Below the pieces are notes generated by a model that was not told where the DNA came from, did not search any database, and worked only from the letters and a program-made list of their open reading frames with translations. Shown here in pieces: positions 1 to 8,405 of a DNA stretch of 62,316 nt. The position numbers and the translations under genes are program-made. Source of the stretch: Armatimonadota bacterium (GTDB lineage Bacteria > Armatimonadota > JAAZEB01); contig JAAZEM010000084.1 of assembly GCA_012512265.1 (NCBI GenBank), positions 1 to 62,316 on the forward strand, written 5' to 3'. Every line of letters starts with the position of its first letter. Position 1 is the first letter of the stretch.

Positions 1-176
1 TCGAGGTCGCGGCTGAACCTGCGACCGGACTGAAGTGCGAACGCTGCTGGCTGGTCCGTGAGGATGTGGGCACCAGCCACGAACACCCCACTCTATGTAT
101 CCGATGCGTCGATGCAGTAGACCTTCAGCAAGGAGGCACCAATGGCTCAACAGCTGGATCTGCACCGATACCGTGA
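1..176 (+). CDS. ileS: Isoleucyl-tRNA synthetase, C-terminal end (partial)
   Basis: This is the 3' end of a gene entering from outside the window, read in the frame whose codons begin at position 3. The protein charges tRNA-Ile in the cytoplasm. What is visible is the C-terminal zinc-binding finger: a CERCW motif, then [12 protein letters not shown], the usual Cys-x2-Cys...Cys-x2-Cys arrangement of the FPG/IleRS finger. The frame runs on past the finger for about 19 residues to a TGA at 174-176, so it overlaps the next gene's start by 35 bases. Only about 57 residues are present. The identification rests on this one well-conserved finger. Confidence 0.85.
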   Translation, partial: EVAAEPATGLKCERCWLVREDVGTSHEHPTLCIRCVDAVDLQQGGTNGSTAGSAPIP

Positions 177-513
177 GATGCTGGAGAAGGAGCGGCAGCG
201 GATGCTGCGCCAGATTCGCACCATTGATGCTGGCCAGGATCAGGAATTGTCGGAGTCGTTGAGCGAGATCTCCGATTACGACGACCACCCTGCCGATGTC
301 GCGACAGAGACCTTTGAACGCGAGAAAGACCGGGCCCTGCGCGAGAATGCACGCGAGACCCTGGAGCGCGTGGACGCGGCGTTGCGCAAGATGGATACCG
401 GAACCTATGGGCTGTGCGATATCTGCGGCCAGACAATTCCGGCGGGCCGGCTCGATGCGGTTCCCTACGCGACGCTCTGCGTGAAATGCCAGGCGGATGT
501 GGAGGGCCCCTAG
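142..513 (+). CDS. DksA/TraR-family C4 zinc-finger protein
   Basis: A 123-residue cytoplasmic protein of the DksA/TraR family, whose members bind RNA polymerase through the secondary channel and tune transcription. The N-terminal 75 residues are charged and helical, as expected for the coiled coil. The C-terminus has the four-cysteine finger CDIC-x17-CVKC, with the intervening residues [11 protein letters not shown] typical of the family. The acidic DxxDxA tip of true DksA is not clearly present, so this may be a general DksA-like regulator, as found next to lspA in many Firmicutes and Chloroflexi. A Shine-Dalgarno AAGGAGG lies at 130-136. It sits between ileS and lspA, a common arrangement. 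Confidence 0.85.
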   Translation: MAQQLDLHRYREMLEKERQRMLRQIRTIDAGQDQELSESLSEISDYDDHPADVATETFEREKDRALRENARETLERVDAALRKMDTGTYGLCDICGQTIPAGRLDAVPYATLCVKCQADVEGP

Positions 514-558
514 TGGGTCGTTCGCCACGCGCGACTTCATTGGCTGGCGAGGGCCTCT

Positions 559-604
559 CTCTGTCCGCGTCCATCTCCTGTTCGGGCTGTGGGCGCGGAC
601 AGAG
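559..604. terminator. Hairpin between the DksA-like gene and lspA
   Basis: An 11-bp perfect inverted repeat, CTCTGTCCGCG at 559-569 and CGCGGACAGAG at 594-604, lies in the 133-bp gap before lspA. There is no T-run, so it could be an attenuator, an RNA-processing site or a weak terminator within the co-directional cluster. Confidence 0.4.
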
Positions 605-646
605 GCGGGCCCCGATCGATGCCGTGCCACTCGAAAGGCCACTGGC

Positions 647-1204
647 GTGACGCGCGCTCCTTTGGCGCCAGACGGCAGCGACGGCCGCGGCGGTCGGATC
701 GGCGAGGGGTTGCAGGGCAATCCGGCACCGGTGGGGTGGCCTCGCTATGTGCGCTACCTGTGCCTGTCGCTACTCGTCGTGGCCGCCGATCAAGCGAGCA
801 AGCACGCCGTGTTGCAGGGGGTGGGCCCAGACCGCTATCTTCCGATCCTCGGCAGCACCTTCGGGATCCGTCTGGTCGAGAACCGGGGCGTGGCGTTCAG
901 CCTCTTCGCGTCGGCCGGGTCGTTCTTGATCCCGCTGACTCTGGTGGCCATCGCCGCCATTCTCTATTATGCCCGCCGGGCCGCGGGCGTTCATCCCTGG
1001 ATGTTGCTCGCCCTCTCGCTGCAACTCGGGGGCGCTGTCGGCAATCTGATCGATCGCCTTCGCTACGGCTACGTCGTCGATTTTCTCTATCTGAGTTTCT
1101 GGCCCACGTTCAATGTGGCCGATATTGCTATTACTCTCGGGGCCGGACTCCTTGCCTACTGCTTGCTGGTATCGCCCGACCCCGCCAGGACGGAGTCCTC
1201 ATAG
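647..1204 (+). CDS. lspA: Lipoprotein signal peptidase (signal peptidase II)
   Basis: Inner-membrane aspartyl protease that removes the signal peptide from diacylglyceryl-modified prolipoproteins. The family boxes are present in order: DQASK, NRGVAFSLF, GGAVGNLIDR and FNVADIAITLG. The last two carry the catalytic aspartates. Four hydrophobic segments fit the usual topology. The reading frame is open upstream to 497, but a GTG at 647 with GAAAGG about 8 bases upstream gives 185 residues, close to the family length. An ATG at 747 would remove the N-terminal extension and is the alternative. The stop abuts the lgt start directly, so the two lipoprotein-maturation genes are translationally linked. 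Confidence 0.93.
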   Translation: MTRAPLAPDGSDGRGGRIGEGLQGNPAPVGWPRYVRYLCLSLLVVAADQASKHAVLQGVGPDRYLPILGSTFGIRLVENRGVAFSLFASAGSFLIPLTLVAIAAILYYARRAAGVHPWMLLALSLQLGGAVGNLIDRLRYGYVVDFLYLSFWPTFNVADIAITLGAGLLAYCLLVSPDPARTESS

Positions 1205-2275
1205 ATGCGACCGATCCTGTTCCATATTCCCGTGATCCCAGTTGCCGGCTGGATCGCGCTTGTCGCTGTGTTCTTTGGCTTGAGCGCCTATTGGGGCCTA
1301 CGTGACATCGAGGCCGAGGGCCTCTCCCCGGAGGAGCGCGGCCGCCGGCGCTCGGGCATGCTCGCGGCCCACGCCGTCCTCTTTGCTATCGCCGCGGCGC
1401 TCCTGTGGCACTTCCAGGCCGCCATTGCCCATCCCCTGCCGGTTCGAGCCTACGGCTTCATGCTGATGACCGGTTTCGCCGCCGGGCTGCTCTGCCTGAA
1501 GCGCGCGAGCCGCGGCACGGCGCTCCCACCCGAGGGGGTCGTCGACCTCATCCTCGGGTTGCTCCTGGTCGCTATCATCTCATCGCGTTTCCTCTTCGTG
1601 CTGCTCCAGTGGGAGAGCTATTCCGATGACTGGCGCGAGTGGTTCCGCGTCTGGGAGGGCGGTCTTTCCTTCCACGGCGGCCTGGGGGGCGGCATCCTCT
1701 TCGTCGTCTGGTATGCCCGTCGCTACGGGTTGCGTTTCTGGTGGCTCGCCGACCTCATCGCCCCGGGGCTTGCGCTTGGCTACGCCTTTGCGCGCGTCGG
1801 CTGCTTTCTCAACGGCTGCTGCTATGGCCGGCCAACCTCGCTCCCTTGGGCCGTCCAGTTTCACGACCCGCCCCTTTCGACGCATTTGACACCGCCGAGC
1901 CATCCAGTGCAGCTCTACGCGGTGATTGCCAACCTGGCGCTCTTCGGGATCCTCGCCCACGTCTGGCGGCGAAAGCGGTATGATGGCCAGATCGCCGGGC
2001 TCTACCTCATCCTCTACTCCGTCTACCGCTTCGTGGCGGAGGGGTTCCGCAAGGGCGTCACCGGCAACCTCTTCGCGCTGGGGATGACCGAAGCCCAGTG
2101 GGCCAGTCTCGCCATTGCCGCCGCCGGCGTGGCGCTGATGGTCACCATGCGCAAACAGGCGACCGAAGGCGGGCCGGACCCCTCGGGGCGATCCGCGTCG
2201 CGCCAGCCTGCCGCGCTGGGTAAGGAGCAACCGGCCCACGGCAGTACCAAGCGACGGGCCAAGAAGCGGAAGTAG
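1205..2275 (+). CDS. lgt: Prolipoprotein diacylglyceryl transferase
   Basis: Transfers a diacylglyceryl group from phosphatidylglycerol to the lipobox cysteine of prolipoproteins, the step before LspA. It is a multi-pass inner-membrane protein of 356 residues. The YGFMLMTGF segment carries the essential Tyr-Gly region, and ARVGCFLNGCCYGRPT matches the Lgt signature in the cysteine-rich form seen in many non-proteobacterial phyla. The N-terminal 80 residues and a basic Lys/Arg/Gly-rich tail after about residue 315 exceed the typical length of 260-290. The ATG follows the lspA stop with no gap. A probable substrate in this window is the lipoprotein at 51598-52254. Confidence 0.92.
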   Translation: MRPILFHIPVIPVAGWIALVAVFFGLSAYWGLRDIEAEGLSPEERGRRRSGMLAAHAVLFAIAAALLWHFQAAIAHPLPVRAYGFMLMTGFAAGLLCLKRASRGTALPPEGVVDLILGLLLVAIISSRFLFVLLQWESYSDDWREWFRVWEGGLSFHGGLGGGILFVVWYARRYGLRFWWLADLIAPGLALGYAFARVGCFLNGCCYGRPTSLPWAVQFHDPPLSTHLTPPSHPVQLYAVIANLALFGILAHVWRRKRYDGQIAGLYLILYSVYRFVAEGFRKGVTGNLFALGMTEAQWASLAIAAAGVALMVTMRKQATEGGPDPSGRSASRQPAALGKEQPAHGSTKRRAKKRK

Positions 2276-2401
2276 AGGGGCCGTGGCTTGCAGATGGTCG
2301 GAAGCTGGGCGAGGAGGTCGCCACCTGGCTTCGCCTCTTCGGCGGCACTCAGCCAGGGTCGCTTCGCCCGGACCCGCGGCGGGGCGGTGAGGTAGGAGAG
2401 G

Positions 2402-3538
2402 ATGCGCGTTCTTCACGTGCTGCCGCCGGCCTCGGGGGGCATGTTGCGGCATCTGAAATGCCTGGTCGCGGGCCTGACTGATGTGGAGCCGTTCTGCGTC
2501 GCGGTTCCCGGCGCCGGCCTGGAGGCGCTCCGCGCCATGGATCGGGCCCCCTGCGCTCCTCTCCCTCTTCCGAATCGCGCCACGCTGTCGGCGCTCCTTC
2601 GCGCCAGCCTGGCGACCGCGACGGCGTCGCGGAGGTGGCGTCCGGATCTGATCCACGGCCACGGCTATCGCGGCATGTTGGTAGCTGGAGTGGCCTCATG
2701 CCTAGCCCGCAGGCCGTTCCTCTTCACTGCGCACACGCTTCCCAACGAACTCGGGCGTGGCTTCTGGCGTCTTGCCGGGCCGCTCGCGCGCCGGGCCCGC
2801 GCCGCCGCATGCGTCTCGCAGGCGATTCAGCGCGGTCTTGCCGAGAGACTGGCGCTTCCTCCGGCCGGCTCGTTCTCGCGCGCGCTCAACTCCGGAATGC
2901 TCCGCGTCATCTATAACGGGATCGAGCCCGGCCCGCCTCCGGGGCCGCGCGTGCCGCTGCCCGCGGATCTCGGGCTCCCTACCGCTCGACCCGTGGTAAT
3001 CACCGCCGCGCGTCTCGCCCCGCAGAAGGGGATTGCCCACCTGCTCGATGCCTGGGCGCGCCTCGCCCCCACGTTCCCCGAGGGCATTCTCTTGGTGGCC
3101 GGAGACGGCCCGCTGCGCCCGGAGCTGGAGGCGCAGGCGACGGTGCTTGGCATCGGCTCATCGGTGCGCCTCCTCGGCTTCCGGGAGGACATGGATGCCC
3201 TGCTGCGCGCGGCTGACCTGGCCGTCGTCCCTTCGCTCGCTGAAGGACAATCGATCTTCACTCTGGAAGCAATGGCCAGGGGAGTGCCGGTCGTCGCCAC
3301 CCATGTCGGAGGCCTTCCGGAGATGGTGCGCGAGGGCCGCACCGGCCTCCTCGTCCCCCCTGCCGACCCACCGGCGCTCGCAACGGCCATGGCCCGCCTG
3401 CTCAACGACCAGGAACTAGCCTCAGCGATGGCGAGGGAGGCGCGCGTGCTCGTTGAGAGGGAGTGGACCGTCGCGCGGATGCTGGCCGGCTACCGCGATC
3501 TCTACAGGGAAGTATGGCATACGGTAAAGCAATCATGA
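2402..3538 (+). CDS. GT4-family glycosyltransferase
   Basis: A 378-residue GT-B fold glycosyltransferase of the GT4 type, probably cytoplasmic and membrane-associated, transferring a sugar from a nucleotide-sugar donor. The N-terminus MRVLHVLPPASGGMLRH has the glycine-rich loop of these enzymes. The C-terminal half has the donor-site features AARLAPQKGIAHLLDA and then PSLAEGQSIFTLEAMARGVPVVAT, whose EGxSxxxLEAMA pattern is the GT4 E-x7-E motif. GTAGGAGAGG just upstream is a strong ribosome-binding site. Its stop overlaps or closely adjoins the next gene, suggesting they share one pathway, perhaps envelope polysaccharide or glycolipid. The sugar specificity cannot be read. Confidence 0.85.
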   Translation: MRVLHVLPPASGGMLRHLKCLVAGLTDVEPFCVAVPGAGLEALRAMDRAPCAPLPLPNRATLSALLRASLATATASRRWRPDLIHGHGYRGMLVAGVASCLARRPFLFTAHTLPNELGRGFWRLAGPLARRARAAACVSQAIQRGLAERLALPPAGSFSRALNSGMLRVIYNGIEPGPPPGPRVPLPADLGLPTARPVVITAARLAPQKGIAHLLDAWARLAPTFPEGILLVAGDGPLRPELEAQATVLGIGSSVRLLGFREDMDALLRAADLAVVPSLAEGQSIFTLEAMARGVPVVATHVGGLPEMVREGRTGLLVPPADPPALATAMARLLNDQELASAMAREARVLVEREWTVARMLAGYRDLYREVWHTVKQS

Positions 3539-5976
3539 CGGGAGGTGACCGGATTCCGGCACCTGCTCTCGGTGTTCGGCCGGTTGGTCCGGTGGCGCCG
3601 CCCGGCAAGCCAATCACGCGCGGATGGAGCGTTCGAGCGCGCCGTGACGGAAATGGGCAGCTGGCTGGATGGCTCCTTGCAGCCACGCTCTGGTGGCTTC
3701 TCGCGTGTGCGCCTGCGAGCGCGATGCCCAGGCCGTTGCCTGAGCCGGCGAATCACCAGCCGGTCGTCCTCCTGGTGCTCCTTTCCGGGGTGAGCCTCAG
3801 CGACCTGACTTCATGCCCGGCGCCTGCCATCCGCAGTCTGATGACCTCTGGCGCCGTGGGCCTGATGAACACGCGCACCGGTTCGGGACAGGGTCGGTTG
3901 CGCCGTGGCATCGACAGTCTGGTGCTCCACCCAGAGGAGATCCGCCCGACCACCCTGGAATCGGGCTGCCTCACCCTGGGCGCGGGCACGCGCTGCTTCG
4001 CGCGCAGCGAAGCCGGAATGGCGTTCGACGCGAACGAGCCGGTCGCTGGCGGGAAAGCCGCGTCCCTGTGGCAACAGCGCACCGGGCTGAAGCCAGGGCG
4101 CGACCGCGTCTACCACGTGGCGATTCCGCGACTCATGGCCGGCAATCAGCGCCGCTCGTATGCCGCGGCCCCGGGCGCCCTAGGCCAGGCACTTCGCGAG
4201 GCAGGGATGCTCGCCGCTGTCGTGGGCAACGCCGATGATGAGCATGGCCGCCACCGGGAGGCGGCGTGCATCGCGATGGATGTCCTCGGGCGCGTCCCGC
4301 TTGGTTCGGTTGCCAGTGCTCTCTCTCGCCCTGACCCGCTGGCACCAGGCGGCTACACCACCGATGCCCGCGCGGTGACCGATGCCACCCTCGACGCGAT
4401 TCGCGCAGGCGCCCGGTTGGTCGTGGTCGAGACGGGCGATACGGCGCGAGCAGAACGCGCCAGCGACGATATTCAGGCGGAGCTTCGCCCGCTGAGGCGG
4501 CAGGAGGCACTGATGCGCGCCGACCGGATCGTGGCCGGCCTCCTGCGCCATGTCGATGCCAACGAGGCGCTCCTGCTCTTGGTGGCGCCGGCGGTCTCGC
4601 TCGACGCGGCGCGCGCCGGCACCCAGCTGGCCCCGGTCGTCATGGCTGGGAAAGGCGTGACGCGCGGTCTGATCCTCTCGCCCTCGACGCGCACGCCAGG
4701 GCTCTGCGCCAACACCGATATCGCGCCCACGGTGCTCCACTTCCTCGGCGTGCGCCCGCCGGTGCAGATGGTGGGCCGCCCGCTCACGTCTCAGCGTGAG
4801 ATTCACGCGCCCGAGACGCTTCTCGCCCTAGAGGAACGCCTCCAGCGCGTGGAGAGCTATGCCCGGCCGATGATGCGCCGCCTGGTCTGGCTCCAAACCG
4901 CGCTCTTCGGGACGTTTCTCTTCGTCGCGTGGGTCTATCGCGGCGCGCTGCCCGTGCATGCGCTCTATGCCGGGGCGCTTGGTCTGGCGGCGCTCCCGCT
5001 GGCGATCCTGCTCACCGCCGCGATCTTACCAGGTTCGCCAACCTCCGGCCTGCTGTTAGTGCTGCTCCTGGATGCGGTGCTGGTTGCGGTGGCGCACAGC
5101 CTACGCCGGCTGGCATCGCCGATAGGCATCCTCTTCCTGGCGAGCACGGTGGTCCTGGCGGTCGACCTGTGCGCCGGCGCCCCTCTCATGCGCGCGTCGG
5201 CGCTCGGCTACTCCCCCTATGGCGGCGCCCGCTACTACGGCATCGGAAACGAGGGCTTCGGGTATCTCGCCGGGTCGCTGCTCTTCGCCATCGCGTTTCT
5301 CTGGCCGAAAGCGCGGCGCGCGCCGTCGAAACCGGGAGCAACGTCACATCCAGGCACTCTCCGCATCCCGCTGCTGGTGATTGCCGCGCTCTCGCTGGCT
5401 GCGGCGGTCCTGGTGGGCCATCCGCAACTGGGAGCCAACTTCGGGGGGGCGGTCGCCGCCGGGGCGGCCAGCGCGGCCGCGGCAATCCTCGCCCTGCGAG
5501 AGCGGCTGAGCCGGCGGGGAATCATCCTGCTGGCGCTGGGGGGAATCGCAATCGCCGCACTGCCGTTCCTCTTTGAACTCCTGTCGGGAGGGGGATCGCA
5601 GTCGCACATCGGGCGCGCGATGGATGGCGTGCGCGAGGGGGGATTGGGAACCGCCTGGGGGATCATTCACCGGAAGCTCGCGATGAACTGGAGCTTGCTG
5701 CGCCGTTCTCCCTGGAGCCGGCTGCTCCTCCTGGCCGGGCTCACGGCAGCCTACCTAGTCCACCGGCATGGCGAGGCGCTGCGGCAACGCGCCCCCGTGG
5801 TGCGGGCCACGGCGAGCGTCGCCGTGGTCGCCGCGGTTGCCGCTCTGGTGGCGAACGACTCCGGAGTGCTTCCCGCGGCGGCCATCATCGTGGCCACGGC
5901 GGCCGGGCTCCTCGCGTGTGCCGCGCGCTTGGCGATGGAAGAACCCGGCGACGCGCCATCCCAGGCAGACGAATAG
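3514..5976 (+). CDS. Phosphatase/sulfatase-fold protein with C-terminal multi-pass membrane domain
   Basis: About 820 residues. An N-terminal anchor or signal (LAGWLLAATLWWLLACAP) leads into an exported region that resembles the alkaline-phosphatase/sulfatase superfamily, most clearly in TPGLCANTDIAPTVLHFLGV, a frequent C-terminal signature of that fold. The usual metal-binding Asp after the first strand is not evident in VVLLVLLSGVS, so activity may be lost or altered. From about residue 450 the protein is a series of hydrophobic helices. The start is uncertain: ATG 3514 follows AGGGAAG closely, and ATG 3535 overlaps the upstream stop as ATGA. Translational coupling to the GT4 gene suggests an envelope glycan or lipid role. 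Molecular function is unknown. Confidence 0.6.
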   Translation: MAYGKAIMTGGDRIPAPALGVRPVGPVAPPGKPITRGWSVRARRDGNGQLAGWLLAATLWWLLACAPASAMPRPLPEPANHQPVVLLVLLSGVSLSDLTSCPAPAIRSLMTSGAVGLMNTRTGSGQGRLRRGIDSLVLHPEEIRPTTLESGCLTLGAGTRCFARSEAGMAFDANEPVAGGKAASLWQQRTGLKPGRDRVYHVAIPRLMAGNQRRSYAAAPGALGQALREAGMLAAVVGNADDEHGRHREAACIAMDVLGRVPLGSVASALSRPDPLAPGGYTTDARAVTDATLDAIRAGARLVVVETGDTARAERASDDIQAELRPLRRQEALMRADRIVAGLLRHVDANEALLLLVAPAVSLDAARAGTQLAPVVMAGKGVTRGLILSPSTRTPGLCANTDIAPTVLHFLGVRPPVQMVGRPLTSQREIHAPETLLALEERLQRVESYARPMMRRLVWLQTALFGTFLFVAWVYRGALPVHALYAGALGLAALPLAILLTAAILPGSPTSGLLLVLLLDAVLVAVAHSLRRLASPIGILFLASTVVLAVDLCAGAPLMRASALGYSPYGGARYYGIGNEGFGYLAGSLLFAIAFLWPKARRAPSKPGATSHPGTLRIPLLVIAALSLAAAVLVGHPQLGANFGGAVAAGAASAAAAILALRERLSRRGIILLALGGIAIAALPFLFELLSGGGSQSHIGRAMDGVREGGLGTAWGIIHRKLAMNWSLLRRSPWSRLLLLAGLTAAYLVHRHGEALRQRAPVVRATASVAVVAAVAALVANDSGVLPAAAIIVATAAGLLACAARLAMEEPGDAPSQADE

Positions 5977-5981
5977 CAGAA

Positions 5982-6017
5982 GTGCCGCTCTTCCCTCACC
6001 CGAGGGGAGAGCGGCAC
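5982..6017. terminator. Hairpin between convergent genes
   Basis: Inverted repeat with arms GTGCCGCTCT and AGAGCGGCAC plus a further CCCTC/GAGGG pairing, ending at 6017. It lies directly after the + strand stop at 5976 and before the convergent stop at 6087. No T-run follows on either strand. Confidence 0.6.
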
Positions 6018-6086
6018 CTGAACCTGGCCGGCTGGTGCCGGCACTCCGAACCCGTTCCCCGGACCAATGCGCCCGGAGAACGTGGA

Positions 6087-7160
6087 TTACTCCTCCAGCT
6101 TGCGGATGATCGCGTCTGCCATCTCGGCGGTGCCCACGGCGGTGGGATCGTCGCGGTTGGGCTTCATGTCGTAGGTCACATCCTTGCCCTCGGCGATCAC
6201 CGCCGCGACGGCGCGCTCGAGACGATTCGCCGCGTCCTCTTCTCCGAGGTGGCGTAGCATCAGCATCCCCGAGAGGATGAACGCCGTGGGGTTGACCTTG
6301 TTTTGCCCCTTGTAGCGAGGCGCCGAGCCGTGCGTGGGCTCGAAGACCGCCACATCCGGGCCGATGTTCGCCCCGGGCGCCACGCCCAGGCCGCCCACCA
6401 GGCCGGCGCACAGGTCCGAGAGGATGTCGCCATATAGGTTGGGCATCACCAGAACGTCGTACAGCTCCGGCTTCTGGACCAGCTGCATGCACATATTATC
6501 GACCAGGCGCTCTTCATACTCCACCTTGCCGGAGTACTCCTCGGCTACCTCACGGGCGACCCGGTAGAAGAGGCCGTCGGTGAACTTCATGATGTTGGCC
6601 TTGGCGACCGCCGTCACCTTCTTGCGCCCATAGCGGACCGCGTAGTCGAAGGCAAAGCGGACGATCTGCCGGGTGCCGGTGACCGAGATCGGCTTGATGG
6701 AAATGGCAGAATCGGGCCGGATCCGGCCCTTGCCAAGGGCGATCACCTGGTCCGCTTCCGGCGTTCCGAGATCGAACTCCACGCCGGCGTAAAGATCCTC
6801 GGTGTTCTCGCGAACGACCACCAAATCGACATCGGTGTATTTCGATCGGATGCCGGGATAGTACTTGCAGGGGCGCAGGCAGGCGTAGAGGCCAAGTTCC
6901 TGGCGCAGGGCCACATTCACCGAGCGGAAACCGGTGCCGATGGGCGTGGTGATCGGCCCCTTGAGCGCGACCTTATTGCGGCGGATGCTCTCCAGCACCT
7001 CGGGCGGCAGCGGCGTGCCATGCTTCTCCATGACATCAACGCCTGCTTCCTGAACATCCCAATCAATCGCAACACCCGTTGCATCGAGAACGCGGCGCCC
7101 TGCCGCAACAATCTCCGGGCCCGTCCCATCTCCCGGAATCAGCGTGACCTTATGTGCCAA
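6087..7160 (-). CDS. NAD-dependent isocitrate dehydrogenase
   Basis: A 357-residue member of the isocitrate/isopropylmalate dehydrogenase family, oxidising isocitrate to 2-oxoglutarate in the TCA cycle. The N-terminal [11 protein letters not shown] and the motif [14 protein letters not shown] identify the NAD-isocitrate dehydrogenase branch; isopropylmalate dehydrogenases have a different sequence at that site. The C-terminal [17 protein letters not shown] and [14 protein letters not shown] supply metal and nucleotide contacts. An upstream in-frame ATG would add 28 unconserved residues. A TTG at 7160 has a perfect GGGAGG eight bases upstream and places [12 protein letters not shown] at the N-terminus, so it is the better start. 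Homoisocitrate dehydrogenase is a less likely alternative. It is monocistronic and divergent from the next gene. Confidence 0.85.
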   Translation of the reverse strand: MAHKVTLIPGDGTGPEIVAAGRRVLDATGVAIDWDVQEAGVDVMEKHGTPLPPEVLESIRRNKVALKGPITTPIGTGFRSVNVALRQELGLYACLRPCKYYPGIRSKYTDVDLVVVRENTEDLYAGVEFDLGTPEADQVIALGKGRIRPDSAISIKPISVTGTRQIVRFAFDYAVRYGRKKVTAVAKANIMKFTDGLFYRVAREVAEEYSGKVEYEERLVDNMCMQLVQKPELYDVLVMPNLYGDILSDLCAGLVGGLGVAPGANIGPDVAVFEPTHGSAPRYKGQNKVNPTAFILSGMLMLRHLGEEDAANRLERAVAAVIAEGKDVTYDMKPNRDDPTAVGTAEMADAIIRKLEE

Positions 7161-7300
7161 CCGAGTTTCCTCCCAACTAAGCAGCAGATTGCGGATTGCC
7201 TGGGCGCCCACTGTGAGATGGCGCGCCTGAAGAAGCGAAACCACACGCCCGGTCTTCGCATTCCCTCACCTACTTCGCAACCCAGGGCCTGCTCTCCTGC

Positions 7301-7329
7301 TTGCGGGCATTCGGCTTAGCTGCTATAAT
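7301..7329 (+). promoter_or_regulatory. Sigma70-type promoter with extended -10
   Basis: TTGCGG at 7301-7306, a 17-base spacer and TATAAT at 7324-7329, with TGC just before the -10. The start of transcription would be near 7336, giving a leader of about 100 bases before the sugar isomerase ATG at 7439. Confidence 0.7.
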
Positions 7330-7438
7330 ACCGGAGGCTGCCGCGCGCTGGCTACGCTTGAGAGGCGCGGGGGCTTACGGGACGCGCCCTCCCTTCTCAC
7401 TTCAGCAATCAACGGCTGCGGCCCGATATGGAGGCGCC

Positions 7439-8257
7439 ATGAAGTTTGCTATCTGCAACGAGATGTTCCAGGGTTGGAAGATCGACGACGTGCTGCAGTA
7501 CGCGGCGCGCATCGGCTATGATGCCGTCGAGATCGCCCCCTTCACCCTTGCCGAGAGCGTGGAGCAGATTCCCGCTTCCGAGCGCCAGCGTATCCGCGAG
7601 GCGGCGGCTGCCGCAGGGGTGGAGATCGCTGGCATCCACTGGGTGCTCGTCAAGCCGGAGGGCCTTTACATCAACACCTCGGACGAGGCTGTTCGTCAGC
7701 GCACCGCCGACTATTTCGTCGCGCTCACCCATTTCTGTGCCGATTTGGGCGGCAAGGTGATGGTCGTTGGCTCTCCCAAGCAGCGCAACGTGATGGAGGG
7801 CGTGAGCTACGAGCAGGCCTGGAAGTGGGCTGCGGAGACGTTCCGGCCAGCCGTCCGCGTCGCCGAAGAGCGCGGGGTGGTGATCTGCTTCGAACCGCTT
7901 GCCCCCTCCGAGACGAACTTCATCAACACCGCCGCCGACGCCATCCGCTTTGTGCAGCAGGTGCCCAGCCCCGCCTTCCGGATCATCCTCGATGTGAAGG
8001 CGATGAGTTCCGAGGGGAAACCAATTCCTCAGATCATCCGCGAGTCGCAGGGGTGGTTCTCCCACTTCCACGCGAACGACCCGAACCTGAAGGGGCCCGG
8101 CATGGGCGATATGGAGTTCGTCCCCATCTTCCGCGCCCTGAAGGAGGCCAACTTCGACGGCTACGTCTCCGTCGAGGTGTTCGATTTCAGCGATGGCCCA
8201 GAGACGATTGCCACGCGCAGCCTGGAGTATATGCGAGAGGCGATGAGCCAGGCGTAG
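7439..8257 (+). CDS. Sugar phosphate isomerase/epimerase (xylose isomerase-like TIM barrel)
   Basis: A 272-residue cytoplasmic TIM-barrel protein of the AP-endonuclease-2/xylose-isomerase-like family, which interconverts ketoses, inositols or related sugars using a divalent metal. The barrel shows the expected metal-site strands: the Glu of VVICFEPLAPSETNF, the Asp of FRIILDVKAM, the His of WFSHFHANDPNLKGPG and the Glu of GYVSVEVFDF. The frame is open upstream to 7301, but ATG 7439 has GGAGG before it and starts at the conserved MKFAICNEMF. It is followed at 8406 by a DUF6807 protein, a pairing that suggests carbohydrate catabolism. The substrate cannot be deduced. Confidence 0.85.
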   Translation: MKFAICNEMFQGWKIDDVLQYAARIGYDAVEIAPFTLAESVEQIPASERQRIREAAAAAGVEIAGIHWVLVKPEGLYINTSDEAVRQRTADYFVALTHFCADLGGKVMVVGSPKQRNVMEGVSYEQAWKWAAETFRPAVRVAEERGVVICFEPLAPSETNFINTAADAIRFVQQVPSPAFRIILDVKAMSSEGKPIPQIIRESQGWFSHFHANDPNLKGPGMGDMEFVPIFRALKEANFDGYVSVEVFDFSDGPETIATRSLEYMREAMSQA

Positions 8258-8405
8258 CGCGTCCATGACAGAGAAGCGGTGACCCGCGCGGGGGAACGAG
8301 GCCGCCAGAATCCGCACTGGCGCCGCGTTCAAGCGCGTTCGCCATCGCTTCTCCTTCTGGAAGCGTTGTTGCGACAGTAGCCTATCTTACTAAGGAGCAA
8401 CAGAG

